Part shown: positions 53,609 to 62,893 of the stretch, in pieces | How the letters are laid out: every line of letters starts with the position of its first letter | Position numbering within the stretch: the stretch's first letter is position 1 | NCBI RefSeq assembly: GCF_037890675.1 | Contig: NZ_CP149574.1 | Coordinates: 744,001 to 808,000 of the forward strand | DNA length: 64,000 nucleotides | Direction: 5' to 3' | Origin: Methylovirgula sp. 4M-Z18 | GTDB lineage: Bacteria; Pseudomonadota; Alphaproteobacteria; Rhizobiales; Beijerinckiaceae | Made by a program: the position numbers and the translations under genes | Notes under the pieces: generated by a model | Told to the model about the DNA's origin: nothing | The model's database searches: none | Seen by the model: the letters and a program-made list of their open reading frames with translations, nothing else

Positions 53609-55170
53609 TGTTGAATACGCAAGGACGTCCGACCCGCGCCGGCGCCGCTTCCGCGGCAGGCCACGAGACCTTTACCGGCAACCATGCGTTGCAGCTCGAA
53701 GAGGCGCTGATCTTCGAAACCGGCCGTCTTGATGTGACCGGCGTCGATGTCGACGAGCCGCCGGCCTTTCAATCCGCGCTCGGCGGCTTGGAGCGCACCA
53801 GCGAGATCGGTCTGCCCGGCCTCTCCGAGCCGGAGACGATGCGCCATTACGTGCGGCTCAGTCAGAAGAATTACGCGATCGACTCAGGCATCTATCCGCT
53901 CGGCTCCTGCACGATGAAGCACAATCCGCGGCTCAACGAGCGGCTCGCGCGCCTGCCGGGTTTTGCCGACGTCCACCCGCTGCAGCCGCAATCCACCGTG
54001 CAGGGCGCGCTCGGCCTCATCGCCGATCTTGCCCATTGGCTGATGACGCTCACCAACATGCCGGCGGTCGCTATGTCGCCGAAGGCCGGCGCGCATGGCG
54101 AATTGTGCGGCATGATGGCGATCAAGGCGGCGATCGCCGCCAAGGGCGAAGGCGAGACGCGCAACGTGGTGCTGGTGCCGGAATCGGCCCATGGCACCAA
54201 TCCCGCGACGGCCGCCCTCATCGGCTTCCAGGTCCGTGCCATTCCCGCGCAAGAGGACGGGACGGTGCATCCGGGCGATGTTCAGGCGGCACTCGGACCG
54301 GATGTCGCGGCAATCATGCTCACCAATCCGAACACCTGTGGCCTGTTCGAGAAGGACATTGTCGAGATCGCGCGCCTCGTGCACGAGGCCGGCGCCTATT
54401 TCTACTGCGACGGCGCGAATTTCACCGCGATCGTCGGCAAGGTGCGGCCCGGCGATCTCGGTATCGATGCGATGCATATCAACCTGCACAAGACCTTCTC
54501 GACGCCGCATGGCGGCGGCGGTCCGGGCGCGGGGCCGGTCGTTCTCTCCAACCGGCTTGCGCCCTATGCGCCCGTGCCCTTCGTCCTGCGCGAGGGTGCG
54601 TGGCTGCGGTTGGTCGAGCATGCCGAGGGCGAAGCGAGCCTCGGCCGCATGACGGCGTTCCACGGCCAGATGGGTATGTTCGTTCGGGCGCTCGCTTATA
54701 TGCTCTCGCACGGGTCGGACGGGTTGAAGCAGGCCTCCGAAGACGCGGTGCTGAACGCCAATTACATCCGCGCCAGCCTTGCCGATCTCATGTCGCTGCC
54801 GTTCGGCAATCGGCCGTGCATGCACGAGGCCCTGTTCGACGATTCCTGGCTGAAGGATACGGGGGTGACGACGCTCGATTTCGCGAAAGCGATGATCGAC
54901 GAAGGCTATCACCCGATGACCATGTATTTCCCGCTTGTGGTGCATGGCGCGATGCTGATCGAGCCGACCGAATCCGAATCGAAAGCGTCGCTCGACCTGT
55001 TCATCGCGACCCTGCGTGATCTTGCCTTCGGCGCGCGCAACGGCGAGGTTGAGCGCTTCACCAACGCGCCGCATTTCGCCCCACGCCGGCGGCTGGATGA
55101 GACGCGCGCCGCGCGCCAGCCGATTCTGAAATGGACACCGCTCCGGCCCATCGCCGACGCGGCGGAATAG
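53608..55170 (+). CDS. gcvPB: Glycine dehydrogenase (decarboxylating) subunit 2
   Basis: GcvPB carries the pyridoxal phosphate: Lys295 in 'HINLHKTFSTPHGGGGPG'. The 520-residue product also shows 'YPLGSCTMKHNPRLNE', 'GELCGMMAIKAA', 'VPESAHGTNPATAAL' and 'YCDGANFTAIVGKVRPGDLG', which define the family. It is the last gene of the gcv operon. A 10-bp stem-loop without a T-run lies just after it. Confidence 0.97.
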   Translation: MLNTQGRPTRAGAASAAGHETFTGNHALQLEEALIFETGRLDVTGVDVDEPPAFQSALGGLERTSEIGLPGLSEPETMRHYVRLSQKNYAIDSGIYPLGSCTMKHNPRLNERLARLPGFADVHPLQPQSTVQGALGLIADLAHWLMTLTNMPAVAMSPKAGAHGELCGMMAIKAAIAAKGEGETRNVVLVPESAHGTNPATAALIGFQVRAIPAQEDGTVHPGDVQAALGPDVAAIMLTNPNTCGLFEKDIVEIARLVHEAGAYFYCDGANFTAIVGKVRPGDLGIDAMHINLHKTFSTPHGGGGPGAGPVVLSNRLAPYAPVPFVLREGAWLRLVEHAEGEASLGRMTAFHGQMGMFVRALAYMLSHGSDGLKQASEDAVLNANYIRASLADLMSLPFGNRPCMHEALFDDSWLKDTGVTTLDFAKAMIDEGYHPMTMYFPLVVHGAMLIEPTESESKASLDLFIATLRDLAFGARNGEVERFTNAPHFAPRRRLDETRAARQPILKWTPLRPIADAAE

Positions 55171-55185
55171 GCGGGCTTGCATCGT

Positions 55186-55211
55186 CCCGACCGCAGCCTC
55201 TTGCGGTCGGG
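55186..55211 (+). other. Stem-loop after gcvPB
   Basis: CCCGACCGCA (55186-55195) pairs perfectly with TGCGGTCGGG (55202-55211) around a 6-base loop, 15 bases after the gcvPB stop. No T-run follows, so it is either a weak terminator or an mRNA 3'-end protector. The remainder up to 55390 is without a gene. Confidence 0.5.
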
Positions 55212-55392
55212 GGATGGCACGGAACCAACGGAAAATCCGGGCAAATGCCGTGGTCCGGCGCTGCGAAATTTTGCCGCAAGGCGCCGAAAAACCGACGAGA
55301 AAGTCAGAATCTCGTCAGGACCCGTGCCGGGGAAGCTGGAAAATCGCTAATATATCATGTAAATCAAATACATAAGACTTTTTGCCATATTC

Positions 55393-55421
55393 TTGACTTG
55401 ATTGGACCCGCTGTCTATGGT
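55393..55421 (+). promoter_or_regulatory. Promoter of the atp Fo operon
   Basis: TTGACT (55393-55398) and TATGGT (55416-55421) are 17 bases apart, near the alphaproteobacterial housekeeping consensus. The likely start at about 55428 would leave a 130-base leader before atpI. The stretch before it (about 55350-55395) is AT-rich, as strong promoters often are. Confidence 0.65.
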
Positions 55422-55560
55422 GCGCCCGGTTCAAATGGGGTCGGGCTGGGTTCTCCCACGCAGGTGCGGGAATGATCGACGCGGCCTATCGGTGTCCAAA
55501 AGCTTCATATGCCGCGCGTTTTGGCATTCTCCGCTAGCGTTGAGAGCCGGAAGGTGAGGG

Positions 55561-55899
55561 ATGGGAAAGTCAGAGGATACCGAGCGGGAGGACGCGGCCT
55601 TACGTGCGCGGCTGGCAAATTTGTCAAATGCGCTCGAACAGCAGCGCCAAAGCCAGGAAGAGGCGGAGGCCGGCGGACCCTTGAAAAGCGGGGAATCAGG
55701 GCGGGCGCTGAACATGGCGTTCCGGGTGCTCGCCGAGTTCGTCGCAGGGATCCTGGTGGGCGTGTTTCTAGGCTGGGTCTTCGACAGCTGGCTGGGAACA
55801 TGGCCATTCATGCTCATCGTCTTCTCGATGTTGGGCATGCTGTCGGGGTTCTGGAATATTTATCGGATTGCCGTTGCACAGCAAAAAGGCAATTCGTGA
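55561..55899 (+). CDS. atpI: ATP synthase protein I (AtpI)
   Basis: AtpI helps assemble the c-ring of ATP synthase. The 112-residue product has an N-terminal charged, coiled-coil-prone segment (ALRARLANLSNALEQQRQSQ) and two membrane helices ('VLAEFVAGILVGVFLGWVFD' and 'MLIVFSMLGMLSGFWNIYRI'), the standard alphaproteobacterial AtpI layout. It is the first gene of the Fo operon, ahead of atpB. Confidence 0.92.
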   Translation: MGKSEDTEREDAALRARLANLSNALEQQRQSQEEAEAGGPLKSGESGRALNMAFRVLAEFVAGILVGVFLGWVFDSWLGTWPFMLIVFSMLGMLSGFWNIYRIAVAQQKGNS

Positions 55900-55968
55900 T
55901 CGGGCGCTTCTTCGTTCGAAGAGGCTTGAAGTTGATAGGCGTCACGCCGCAATTGTGAAGGTTTGATC

Positions 55969-56730
55969 TTGGCGACCGAAGCTCCTCATCTGAACCCCAT
56001 CGAGCAGTTTAGCATTCCGCATTTTTTGGAGCTGCATCCGCTGGGCGTCGACGCATCCTTCAGCAAAGCATCGTTGTTCATGATCATCGTTCTGGCGCTC
56101 ATAACGCTGCTGATGGTGGCCGCGACGTCGGCTAAGGCGCTCGTGCCCGGACGCGGCCAGGCGGCCGCGGAAATGGCCTATGAATTCACCGCCAATATGG
56201 TACGGCAGACCGCCGGTACGGATGGGATGAAATTCTTTCCCTTCGTCTTTTCGGTCTTCATGTTCGTGCTGTTCTCGAACCTGATCGGCCTCATCCCTTA
56301 TACGTTCACCGTGACGAGCCAGATCATCGTCACCTTCTCACTAGCGATTTTCATCATCTGCCTGGTGATCGCCTACGGTCTTTTTAAACACGGTCTGCAT
56401 TGGCTGAAGCTGTTCGTGCCCTCCGGCGTGCCGGCGTTGATCCTCGTCATATTGGTGCCGATCGAAATCATCTCGTTCCTGTCGCGCCCCATTTCGCTCT
56501 CCGTGCGTCTCTTCGCCAACATGCTCGCAGGCCACATTACCCTGCAGGTGTTCGGCGGCTTCATCGTGCTGCTGTTTAGCGGCGGCGCCTGGGCGATTTT
56601 GTCACCGCTGCCGATGGCGGCAACGATTGCGATGTTCGCGTTGGAACTGCTTGTGGCGGTGCTGCAGGCGTTCGTCTTCGCGGTTCTCACTTGCGTCTAT
56701 CTGAACGACGCGATTCACCCCGGCCACTGA
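55969..56730 (+). CDS. atpB: ATP synthase Fo subunit a
   Basis: Subunit a forms the proton half-channels of ATP synthase. The 253-residue product has five to six helices, the essential Arg in 'SLSVRLFANMLAGH', and the C-terminal 'LQAFVFAVLTCVYLNDAI' block. TTG at 55969 is the best start: GAAGG precedes it by 7 bases, and it gives 'MATEAPHLNPIEQF'; a TTG at 55963 is possible. It lies 69 bases after atpI. Confidence 0.95.
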   Translation: MATEAPHLNPIEQFSIPHFLELHPLGVDASFSKASLFMIIVLALITLLMVAATSAKALVPGRGQAAAEMAYEFTANMVRQTAGTDGMKFFPFVFSVFMFVLFSNLIGLIPYTFTVTSQIIVTFSLAIFIICLVIAYGLFKHGLHWLKLFVPSGVPALILVILVPIEIISFLSRPISLSVRLFANMLAGHITLQVFGGFIVLLFSGGAWAILSPLPMAATIAMFALELLVAVLQAFVFAVLTCVYLNDAIHPGH

Positions 56731-56777
56731 TAAATATCCGAACAACAAAAGCGGCCACATATCTCTAGGAGCTTATA

Positions 56778-56999
56778 ATGGATCATTTTAACTACATCGG
56801 CGCAGGTCTCGCAGCTATCGGTTCGGGCGCGGCCGCGATCGGTGTCGGCCTGATTTTCGGTAATTTCGTGTCTGGCGCGCTGCGCAATCCGTCTGCCGCA
56901 GCTTCGCAGTTCACCAATGCGATCATCGGTGCGGCGCTCGCCGAAGGTCTCGGCATTTTCGCGTTCTTGATCGCGATCCTGCTCTACCTCAAGGGTTGA
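56778..56999 (+). CDS. atpE: ATP synthase Fo subunit c
   Basis: Subunit c makes the rotating ring. The 73-residue product is two helices joined by a polar loop with the conserved Arg36-Asn37-Pro38, and the proton-carrying carboxylate is Glu56 in '[11 protein letters not shown]'. Glu, rather than Asp, is normal for alphaproteobacteria; no Na+-binding signature is evident, so it is proton-driven. TAGGAG precedes the ATG. Confidence 0.97.
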   Translation: MDHFNYIGAGLAAIGSGAAAIGVGLIFGNFVSGALRNPSAAASQFTNAIIGAALAEGLGIFAFLIAILLYLKG

Positions 57000-57073
57000 A
57001 ATAAACTTACTATGCGGCGCGCCGGCGCTTGGTCTCCGGCGCGCCTTTACGTTTAGAAACCGGAAAAGCCCAG

Positions 57074-57649
57074 ATGGCGACGAAAATTCTACTGGCGCAA
57101 GCCGATACTCCCGCCCCCACACAGGCTGCGACCGAGGCTCCGGGCCATGTGACGGCAGATGCGGATTTTCCGCCGTTCGACACGACGCAATGGTCGCACC
57201 AGATTATCTGGCTGATTATCGTTTTCGGCATCCTCTATTGGCTCATGTCGAAAATCGCGCTGCCGCGCGTGGGCGGCATTCTGGCCGACCGCAAGGCGCG
57301 TATTTCGAAGGATATCGACGACGCCGTGCAGATGGATGCGCAGGCCAAGGCCGCAGGCGAAGCCTATGACAAGGCACTGGCTGTGGCCAAGGGCAATGCC
57401 CAGGCTTTGGCGCAGGACACCCACGCCAAGCTCGCTGACGAGACCAATGCGAAGCGTCACGAACTGGAAGACGATTTGAACGGCAAGCTGGCTGCCGCCG
57501 AAGCGCAGATCGCGGCGACGAAGGCGAATGCGATGAGCCATGTCGGCGAGATCGCCCACGACGCGGCCGCAGCCATTGTGCAGCACTTGACTGGCAAACC
57601 CGTGGATCAGTCGCAGATCGCCCAGGCGGTCGCTGCGGCACACGGCTAA
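57074..57649 (+). CDS. ATP synthase Fo subunit b'
   Basis: The b' subunit pairs with b in the peripheral stalk of phototroph-type/alphaproteobacterial ATP synthases. The 191-residue product from ATG 57074 has an N-terminal extension, one membrane helix ('HQIIWLIIVFGILYWLMSKIALPRV') and a long Ala/Lys/Glu-rich helix with heptads. The upstream frame to 57029 would overlap the ribosome-binding region and add no conserved residues. It is followed by subunit b after 15 bases. Confidence 0.95.
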   Translation: MATKILLAQADTPAPTQAATEAPGHVTADADFPPFDTTQWSHQIIWLIIVFGILYWLMSKIALPRVGGILADRKARISKDIDDAVQMDAQAKAAGEAYDKALAVAKGNAQALAQDTHAKLADETNAKRHELEDDLNGKLAAAEAQIAATKANAMSHVGEIAHDAAAAIVQHLTGKPVDQSQIAQAVAAAHG

Positions 57650-57664
57650 AGGAGGGATGCGACT

Positions 57665-58150
57665 TTGTTCGACGCAGAATTTTATGTCGCCTTCGGCTTC
57701 ATCATCTTCGTATGCATTCTCGCCTACGTGGGATTCCACAAGATGATTGCCGGGGCTCTCGATAATCGCGCCGTCCAGGTGACCACGGAGCTGGCCGAGG
57801 CCAAGCGCCTGCGCGACGAAGCCGAGGCCTTGCTGAAGAGCTTCCAGGCCAAGGCGAAATCGGCCGAGTCCGAGGCCGCCGCGATCGTGGCCCAGGCCAA
57901 AGCCGAGGCGGAAGCCCTGGCCCAGGAAAGCCACGATCGGCTCACGGAATATGTGGCGCGCCGCACCAAGCAGGCGGAAGCCAAGATCGCCCAGGCCGAG
58001 GCGCAAGCCGCCGCCGAAGTGCGCGCCGCGGCGGCAGACGCTGCCACCAAGGCCGCCGAATCGGTGCTGAAAGCCAATGTCGCCGGCGCGACTGGCGACG
58101 ATTTGATCAACAATGGCATCCGCGAGCTGAAGCTTCGCCTCGCAAGCTGA
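57665..58150 (+). CDS. atpF: ATP synthase Fo subunit b
   Basis: Subunit b forms the second half of the peripheral stalk. The 161-residue product has one N-terminal membrane helix ('FYVAFGFIIFVCILAYVGFHKMI') and a long coiled coil rich in Ala, Glu and Lys ('AEAKRLRDEAEALLKSFQAKAK...'). The start is TTG 57665, with GGAGGG eight bases upstream. F1 genes are not in the window, as usual for Rhizobiales, where the Fo and F1 clusters are separate. A strong terminator follows. Confidence 0.95.
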   Translation: MFDAEFYVAFGFIIFVCILAYVGFHKMIAGALDNRAVQVTTELAEAKRLRDEAEALLKSFQAKAKSAESEAAAIVAQAKAEAEALAQESHDRLTEYVARRTKQAEAKIAQAEAQAAAEVRAAAADAATKAAESVLKANVAGATGDDLINNGIRELKLRLAS

Positions 58151-58175
58151 ACGGCTCTTCGTGATCGACAAAAAG

Positions 58176-58203
58176 AGCGCCGGTTTTTCCGGCGCTTTTT
58201 TTT
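58176..58203 (+). terminator. Rho-independent terminator of the atp Fo operon
   Basis: AGCGCCGG (58176-58183) pairs with CCGGCGCT (58189-58196) around a five-T loop, and T(7) follows at 58197-58203. It is 26 bases after the atpF stop. Confidence 0.94.
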
Positions 58204-58409
58204 ATGGCCGATCCACACCGGCGCCGCAAAAGCGCGATCACTTCTTGGTGAAGCGCCATCCTTGTCTTGCCACAATCCTCTGGCGGATTAAAAGCGTCGG
58301 CATGGGGGATTGCGCGCGGTGTCTTGAAGCATTGAGCATCACGAGCGCCACCCAGGGCCCGTTGTGTTGACGGGCCCGAGTGCCTTTCGCTTCTATTGGG
58401 ATTCGCTCT

Positions 58410-59066
58410 ATGCTGCGTTTTTTGACCCCCACCCGCAGGTTGTTCTTGGAAACGGTCGGCGCCACCGCGCTCGCCGCCGTCGTCCCTTCCATGGCCCACG
58501 CCGACGACAAGTCTGATGTTCCGATCGAACAATTGATGGTCGATCAGCCGTTGCCGGATGTCGTTCTCGGGGACGGCAATGCGCCGGTCACGATCGTCGA
58601 GTACGCGTCGATGACCTGCCCGCATTGCGCGCGCTTCTATGCCGGCGTGTTTCCCGCGCTGAAGGCCAAATATATCGATACCGGCAAGGCGAAGTTCATC
58701 CTGCGCGAATTTCCGCTCGACCCCTATGCCGCGGCCGCCGCATTGCTGATCCGTTGCGCCGGCGCCGACAAGCGCGAGGCGCTTGCCGGCGTCATCTGGT
58801 CCCGCCTCGACGAATGGACCGCCAATCCGAAACCGCTCGTCGGGCTGCTCGATGTCGTCAAGGTCGCCGGCTTCACCCAGGATTCCTTCGATAGCTGCCT
58901 CAAGAACAAGGATCTTTATGCCAAGCTGAAGGCCGGCCAGGACATGGCCTCGAACAAGTTCCAGGTGGATTCGACGCCGACCTTCTTCGTCAACGGCAAG
59001 CGCGTCAGCGGCGAGACGTCGATCGACGAATTCTCGAAAGTCATCGACCCGCTCTTGCCGAAATAA
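58410..59066 (+). CDS. DsbA-family exported thiol:disulfide oxidoreductase
   Basis: The 218-residue product from ATG 58410 has a twin-arginine-like leader (Thr-Arg-Arg-Leu-Phe-Leu, then an Ala-rich core ending Ala-His-Ala-Asp), so it may be exported folded. The thioredoxin fold carries the active site Cys70-Pro-His-Cys73 and the cis-Pro segment 'VDSTPTFFVNGKR'. It would oxidise or shuffle disulfides in the periplasm. An in-frame GTG at 58380 would add ten residues before the leader. A DsbA-type gene just before smc is conserved in Rhizobiales, as I recall. Confidence 0.93.
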   Translation: MLRFLTPTRRLFLETVGATALAAVVPSMAHADDKSDVPIEQLMVDQPLPDVVLGDGNAPVTIVEYASMTCPHCARFYAGVFPALKAKYIDTGKAKFILREFPLDPYAAAAALLIRCAGADKREALAGVIWSRLDEWTANPKPLVGLLDVVKVAGFTQDSFDSCLKNKDLYAKLKAGQDMASNKFQVDSTPTFFVNGKRVSGETSIDEFSKVIDPLLPK

Positions 59067-59413
59067 GCCGCATCTGCGCTCCGCGCAAAGCCAATGATCC
59101 ACAGGGGAAACGCCCCTGTGGCGCTAAATCGTTGGGTTTTGCAGCAAGAATCATCTATTTCTTAACGTTGCGACAGGGTGCGTGACGGCGCTGTCACTTT
59201 TATGACGGATCATACGGCCGGCGTTTCGGCCGACGAGGGTTGATTGCAGCAGATGACGATTGCGGGGCGTTCCCGGTTGACCGATTTGAGTTCGCGTTTG
59301 GGCAAGGTCGCACGAAATGAGGCGACGTGCAGTGCCCAGCCATGTGCCGTGGCAGAAGCGAATCCGGTCTTGCGGGCGCAAGCCACCCGGCCATCGAGGA
59401 CAGGAGTGAAAGC
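59067..59413. other. Intergenic region between the DsbA-like gene and smc
   Basis: The 347 bases hold a 9-bp perfect stem-loop, CCACAGGGG-aaacg-CCCCTGTGG (59099-59121), 33 bases after the DsbA-like stop, with only a later short T-run (gggtttt), so a weak terminator is possible. The centre (59140-59200) is AT-rich and could contain the smc promoter, but I see no clear boxes. No convincing gene. Confidence 0.45.
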
Positions 59414-62400
59414 ATGAAGTTCAACAAGCTGCGTCTCGTTGGCTTCAAATCCTTTTGCGATGCCACCGATTTTCATATCGAGCCGGGCCTGACGGGCGTG
59501 GTCGGCCCGAATGGGTGCGGCAAGTCGAATCTCGTCGAAGCCATGCGCTGGGTCATGGGCGAAAATTCCTACAAGAACATGCGCGCCTCCGGCATGGACG
59601 ACGTGATCTTCTCCGGTTCGGGCAACCGGCCGATGCGCAACACGGCGGAAGTGGGCCTCGTCCTCGACAATGCGGACCGCACGGCGCCCGCCGCCTTCAA
59701 CGATTCCGAAATCCTCGAAGTCACCCGCCGCATCGAGCGCGAAGCGGGCTCGGTCTACCGGGTGAACGGCAAGGAAGTGCGCGCTCGCGACGTGCAATTG
59801 CTGTTTGCGGACGCCTCCACCGGCGCGCGCTCGCCGGCCATGGTGCGCCAGGGGCAGATCGGCGAATTGATCAATGCCAAGCCGCAGGCGCGCCGCCGCA
59901 TCCTGGAAGAGGCGGCGGGCGTGGCCGGCCTGCATTCGCGCCGGCACGAGGCCGAGCTGCGGCTCAAGGGGGCGGAAGAAAACCTCACTCGCCTCGATGA
60001 CGTGTTGAAGCAGATCGATTCGCAGGTGGACAGCCTGAAGCGCCAGGCCCGTCAGGCGACGCGCTACAAGACGCTCGCCGCCGACATCCGCCGCAACCAG
60101 GCACTGTTGTATTACCTCTCGCACCGCGACGCCGCGGCGGGCCTGTTCGAAGCCGAGCGCAAGCTGGAGGCCGATACGCGCGAAGTCGCCGAACGCACGC
60201 AGCATCAGGCCGAAGCCGCGCGCCTGCAAGCCTTGGCCGCCCATGCGCTGCCCGGATTGCGCGACACCGAGGCGAAGGCCGGCGCCGCCCTGCAGCGTCT
60301 CGTTCTCGCCCGCGAAACGCTCGACGCGGAAGAGCGCCGGGCCAAGGAGCGGGTGGCGGAGTTACAGCGCCGCATCGTGCAATTGCAGCAGGATCTCGCG
60401 CGCGAGCGCTCGCTGATCGAGGATGCGTCGGGCGTGTTGACGCGACTCGACGAGGAAGATCAGGCCCTGCAGGAAGAGCAGCAGGAAAACGCCGAATCCG
60501 AGCTGATGGCCAAGGAGCGCCTCGAAGAGGCCGAGGCCGCGCTCGTCGAGACGGAAGCGGCACTCGCCGAGGCACAGGCGCAATATTCGGACATCAATGC
60601 CCGCCGCACGGCGCTCGAACGCTCGCTGAACGATGAAGCGGTCCGCCTGGCGCGTTTCGAGAGCGAAGTTGCCAAGGTCGCGCAGGAGCTGAGTGCTCTC
60701 AAGGCGCAAGCTGCGAGCGACGATGAAGTCGCTCATCTGCTCGAAGCGCTCGAAATGGCGCGCGAGGCGCAAGGCCAAGCCGAAGAACAGGCATTGATCG
60801 CGGAAGAGCGCCATGCGGCGGCCCGCGACGAGGAAGCCGCGACGCGTGGCCCGCTTGGTGAGGCGGAGCGCGCCGCCCAGCGGCTCGAAACCGAGGTCCG
60901 CACCCTCGAAAAGCTGCTCAATACGGCGGCGAGCGATCTCTGGCCGCCGGTGGTCGAAGAAATCAGCGTCGCCAAAGGCTATGAGGCAGCGCTCGGCGCC
61001 GCCTTGGGCGACGATCTCGATGCCTCCAGCAATCCCTCGGCGCCGGCCCATTGGTCCTTGCTCGATCATGCGGGCGAAGATCCGGCTCTGCCGCAAGGCG
61101 TTTCGTCACTCGCGACTCTGGTGACAGCGCCGCCCGCTCTGGCGCGTCGCCTCGCGCAAATCGGCGTCGTGCTGCGTGCCGAGGGTGCGCAGTTGCAAAA
61201 GCTGCTCAAGCCCGGCCAGCGGCTCGTCTCCAAGGAAGGCGACCTGTGGCGCTGGGACGGCTTCATCGCCGCCGCCGAGGCGCCGACGCCCGCCGCCCGC
61301 CGTTTGGCGGAGAAGAACCGGCTCGGCGATTTGCAGATCGAACTGGAACTGGCGCGCGAAGCCGCTGAAACCCAGCGGGCGCAGGCTGAACGGGCGCAAG
61401 TCGCCTTGCGCAACGCCGCGCAGCTCGAAAGCGACGCGCGCAACGCCGCCCGCACCAGCACGCGCGTCACTGAAGAGGCGCGCGAAAAGGTCGGAGCGGC
61501 GGAGCGGCAGCGGGCGCAGGTCGCCCAGCGGGTCGCGGCGCTCGAGGAGGCGCATGCACGCCTATCGGTGAGCCTTGAAGAAGCTGCTCACAAGAGGGCC
61601 GAAGCCGAGGCGGCACTCACCGATTTGCAGGCAACGGCGCAGCTTGGCGCTTCGCTCGAGGGCGCACGGGCCCGCGCGCATCAGGATCGTGCCCGCGTGT
61701 CGGAAGCGCGCGCCGCCGTCCAGACTTTGGCGCGCGAAGCCGAAATGCGTAACCGCCGCCGGGCGACGATCGCGCAAGAACGTGCCTCCTGGATGGATCG
61801 CCAGGGCCGTGCCAACAGCCAGATCGGCGAGATCGAATCGCGTCTCGAAGAGGCGAGCGAAGAGCATCGCAATTTCGACGATTCGCCGGATGTCTTCCTC
61901 ATGCAGCGCCGCAATCTCATGGGCGAGATCGACGCCGCCGAGGAAGCCCGCAAACAGGCCGCCGATGCCCGCGCGAATGCCGAAAGCGGCCTCGCGCAGG
62001 CCGATAGCGCGGCGCGCCAGGCGCTCGAGGCGATGAGCCATGTGCGCGAGGAGCGGGCCCGCACCGAAGCGCGGGTCGAAGCCACGCGCCAGCGCCTCGC
62101 CGAAATCATTCACACGATCGCGACCGATCTTGAATGCGAGCCGCATCAGATGGCGGCTCTTGCCGGCGTTTTGCCGGGCGACGATTTGCCCACCGCGCTC
62201 GATGTCGAGCGCAATCTCGAAGGCCTCAAGGCCGACCGCGAGCGTTTGGGCGCGGTGAACCTGCGCGCCGACGACGAGTTGAACGAGATCGATGAGCGGC
62301 GCGTCAGCCTGATGGGCGAGAAGGAAGACCTGACCGAGGCGATCCGCAAATTGCGCGTCGCGATTCAGAACTTGAATCGCGAAGGCCGCGAGCGACTTCT

Positions 62401-62872
62401 CGCCGCCTTTGATCAGGTCAACACCCATTTCAAGGAATTGTTCACGACGCTGTTCGGCGGCGGTGCGGCGGAATTGCAATTGATCGAATCGGACGATCCG
62501 CTCGAAGCCGGCCTCGAAATCCTGGCCCGTCCGCCGGGCAAGAAGCCGCAGACCATGTCGCTGCTTTCGGGCGGCGAGCAGGCGCTGACCGCTTTGTCGC
62601 TGATCTTCGCGGTCTTCCTCACCAACCCGTCGCCGATCTGCGTGCTCGACGAGGTGGACGCGCCGCTCGACGATGCCAATGTGGAGCGCTTCTGCGACCT
62701 GCTCGACGAAATGGCGAAACAGACCGACACGCGCTTCCTCACCATCACCCACAATCCGATCACCATGGCGCGCATGGACCGGCTCTTCGGCGTGACGCAG
62801 GCCGAGCGCGGCGTGTCGCAACTCGTGTCGGTGGATCTGGCCCAGGCCGAGGAACTTGTTGCGGCACAATAG
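59414..62872 (+). CDS. smc: Chromosome segregation protein SMC
   Basis: SMC is the ATPase of the condensin complex that organises the chromosome with ScpA/ScpB. The 1152-residue product has an N-terminal Walker A (Gly-Pro-Asn-Gly-Cys-Gly-Lys-Ser at 31-38), a first coiled coil (about 165-500), a hinge (about 510-650, starting 'LWPPVVEEISVAKGYEAALGAALGDDLDA'), a second coiled coil, and the C-terminal signature 'LSGGEQALTALSLIFAVFL' with Walker B 'ICVLDEVDAPLDD'. The hinge is short compared with Bacillus SMC, as usual in alphaproteobacteria. ATG 59414 follows AGGAG and is preferred to in-frame upstream starts. Confidence 0.97.
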   Translation: MKFNKLRLVGFKSFCDATDFHIEPGLTGVVGPNGCGKSNLVEAMRWVMGENSYKNMRASGMDDVIFSGSGNRPMRNTAEVGLVLDNADRTAPAAFNDSEILEVTRRIEREAGSVYRVNGKEVRARDVQLLFADASTGARSPAMVRQGQIGELINAKPQARRRILEEAAGVAGLHSRRHEAELRLKGAEENLTRLDDVLKQIDSQVDSLKRQARQATRYKTLAADIRRNQALLYYLSHRDAAAGLFEAERKLEADTREVAERTQHQAEAARLQALAAHALPGLRDTEAKAGAALQRLVLARETLDAEERRAKERVAELQRRIVQLQQDLARERSLIEDASGVLTRLDEEDQALQEEQQENAESELMAKERLEEAEAALVETEAALAEAQAQYSDINARRTALERSLNDEAVRLARFESEVAKVAQELSALKAQAASDDEVAHLLEALEMAREAQGQAEEQALIAEERHAAARDEEAATRGPLGEAERAAQRLETEVRTLEKLLNTAASDLWPPVVEEISVAKGYEAALGAALGDDLDASSNPSAPAHWSLLDHAGEDPALPQGVSSLATLVTAPPALARRLAQIGVVLRAEGAQLQKLLKPGQRLVSKEGDLWRWDGFIAAAEAPTPAARRLAEKNRLGDLQIELELAREAAETQRAQAERAQVALRNAAQLESDARNAARTSTRVTEEAREKVGAAERQRAQVAQRVAALEEAHARLSVSLEEAAHKRAEAEAALTDLQATAQLGASLEGARARAHQDRARVSEARAAVQTLAREAEMRNRRRATIAQERASWMDRQGRANSQIGEIESRLEEASEEHRNFDDSPDVFLMQRRNLMGEIDAAEEARKQAADARANAESGLAQADSAARQALEAMSHVREERARTEARVEATRQRLAEIIHTIATDLECEPHQMAALAGVLPGDDLPTALDVERNLEGLKADRERLGAVNLRADDELNEIDERRVSLMGEKEDLTEAIRKLRVAIQNLNREGRERLLAAFDQVNTHFKELFTTLFGGGAAELQLIESDDPLEAGLEILARPPGKKPQTMSLLSGGEQALTALSLIFAVFLTNPSPICVLDEVDAPLDDANVERFCDLLDEMAKQTDTRFLTITHNPITMARMDRLFGVTQAERGVSQLVSVDLAQAEELVAAQ

Positions 62873-62893
62873 GTTCTGATACTAGGAGATGCG

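Noticed and set aside
61562-62869. A 435-codon open frame on the minus strand
   Set aside because: It is antisense to the second coiled coil and ATPase head of smc, and its composition reflects the reverse of coiled-coil codons.
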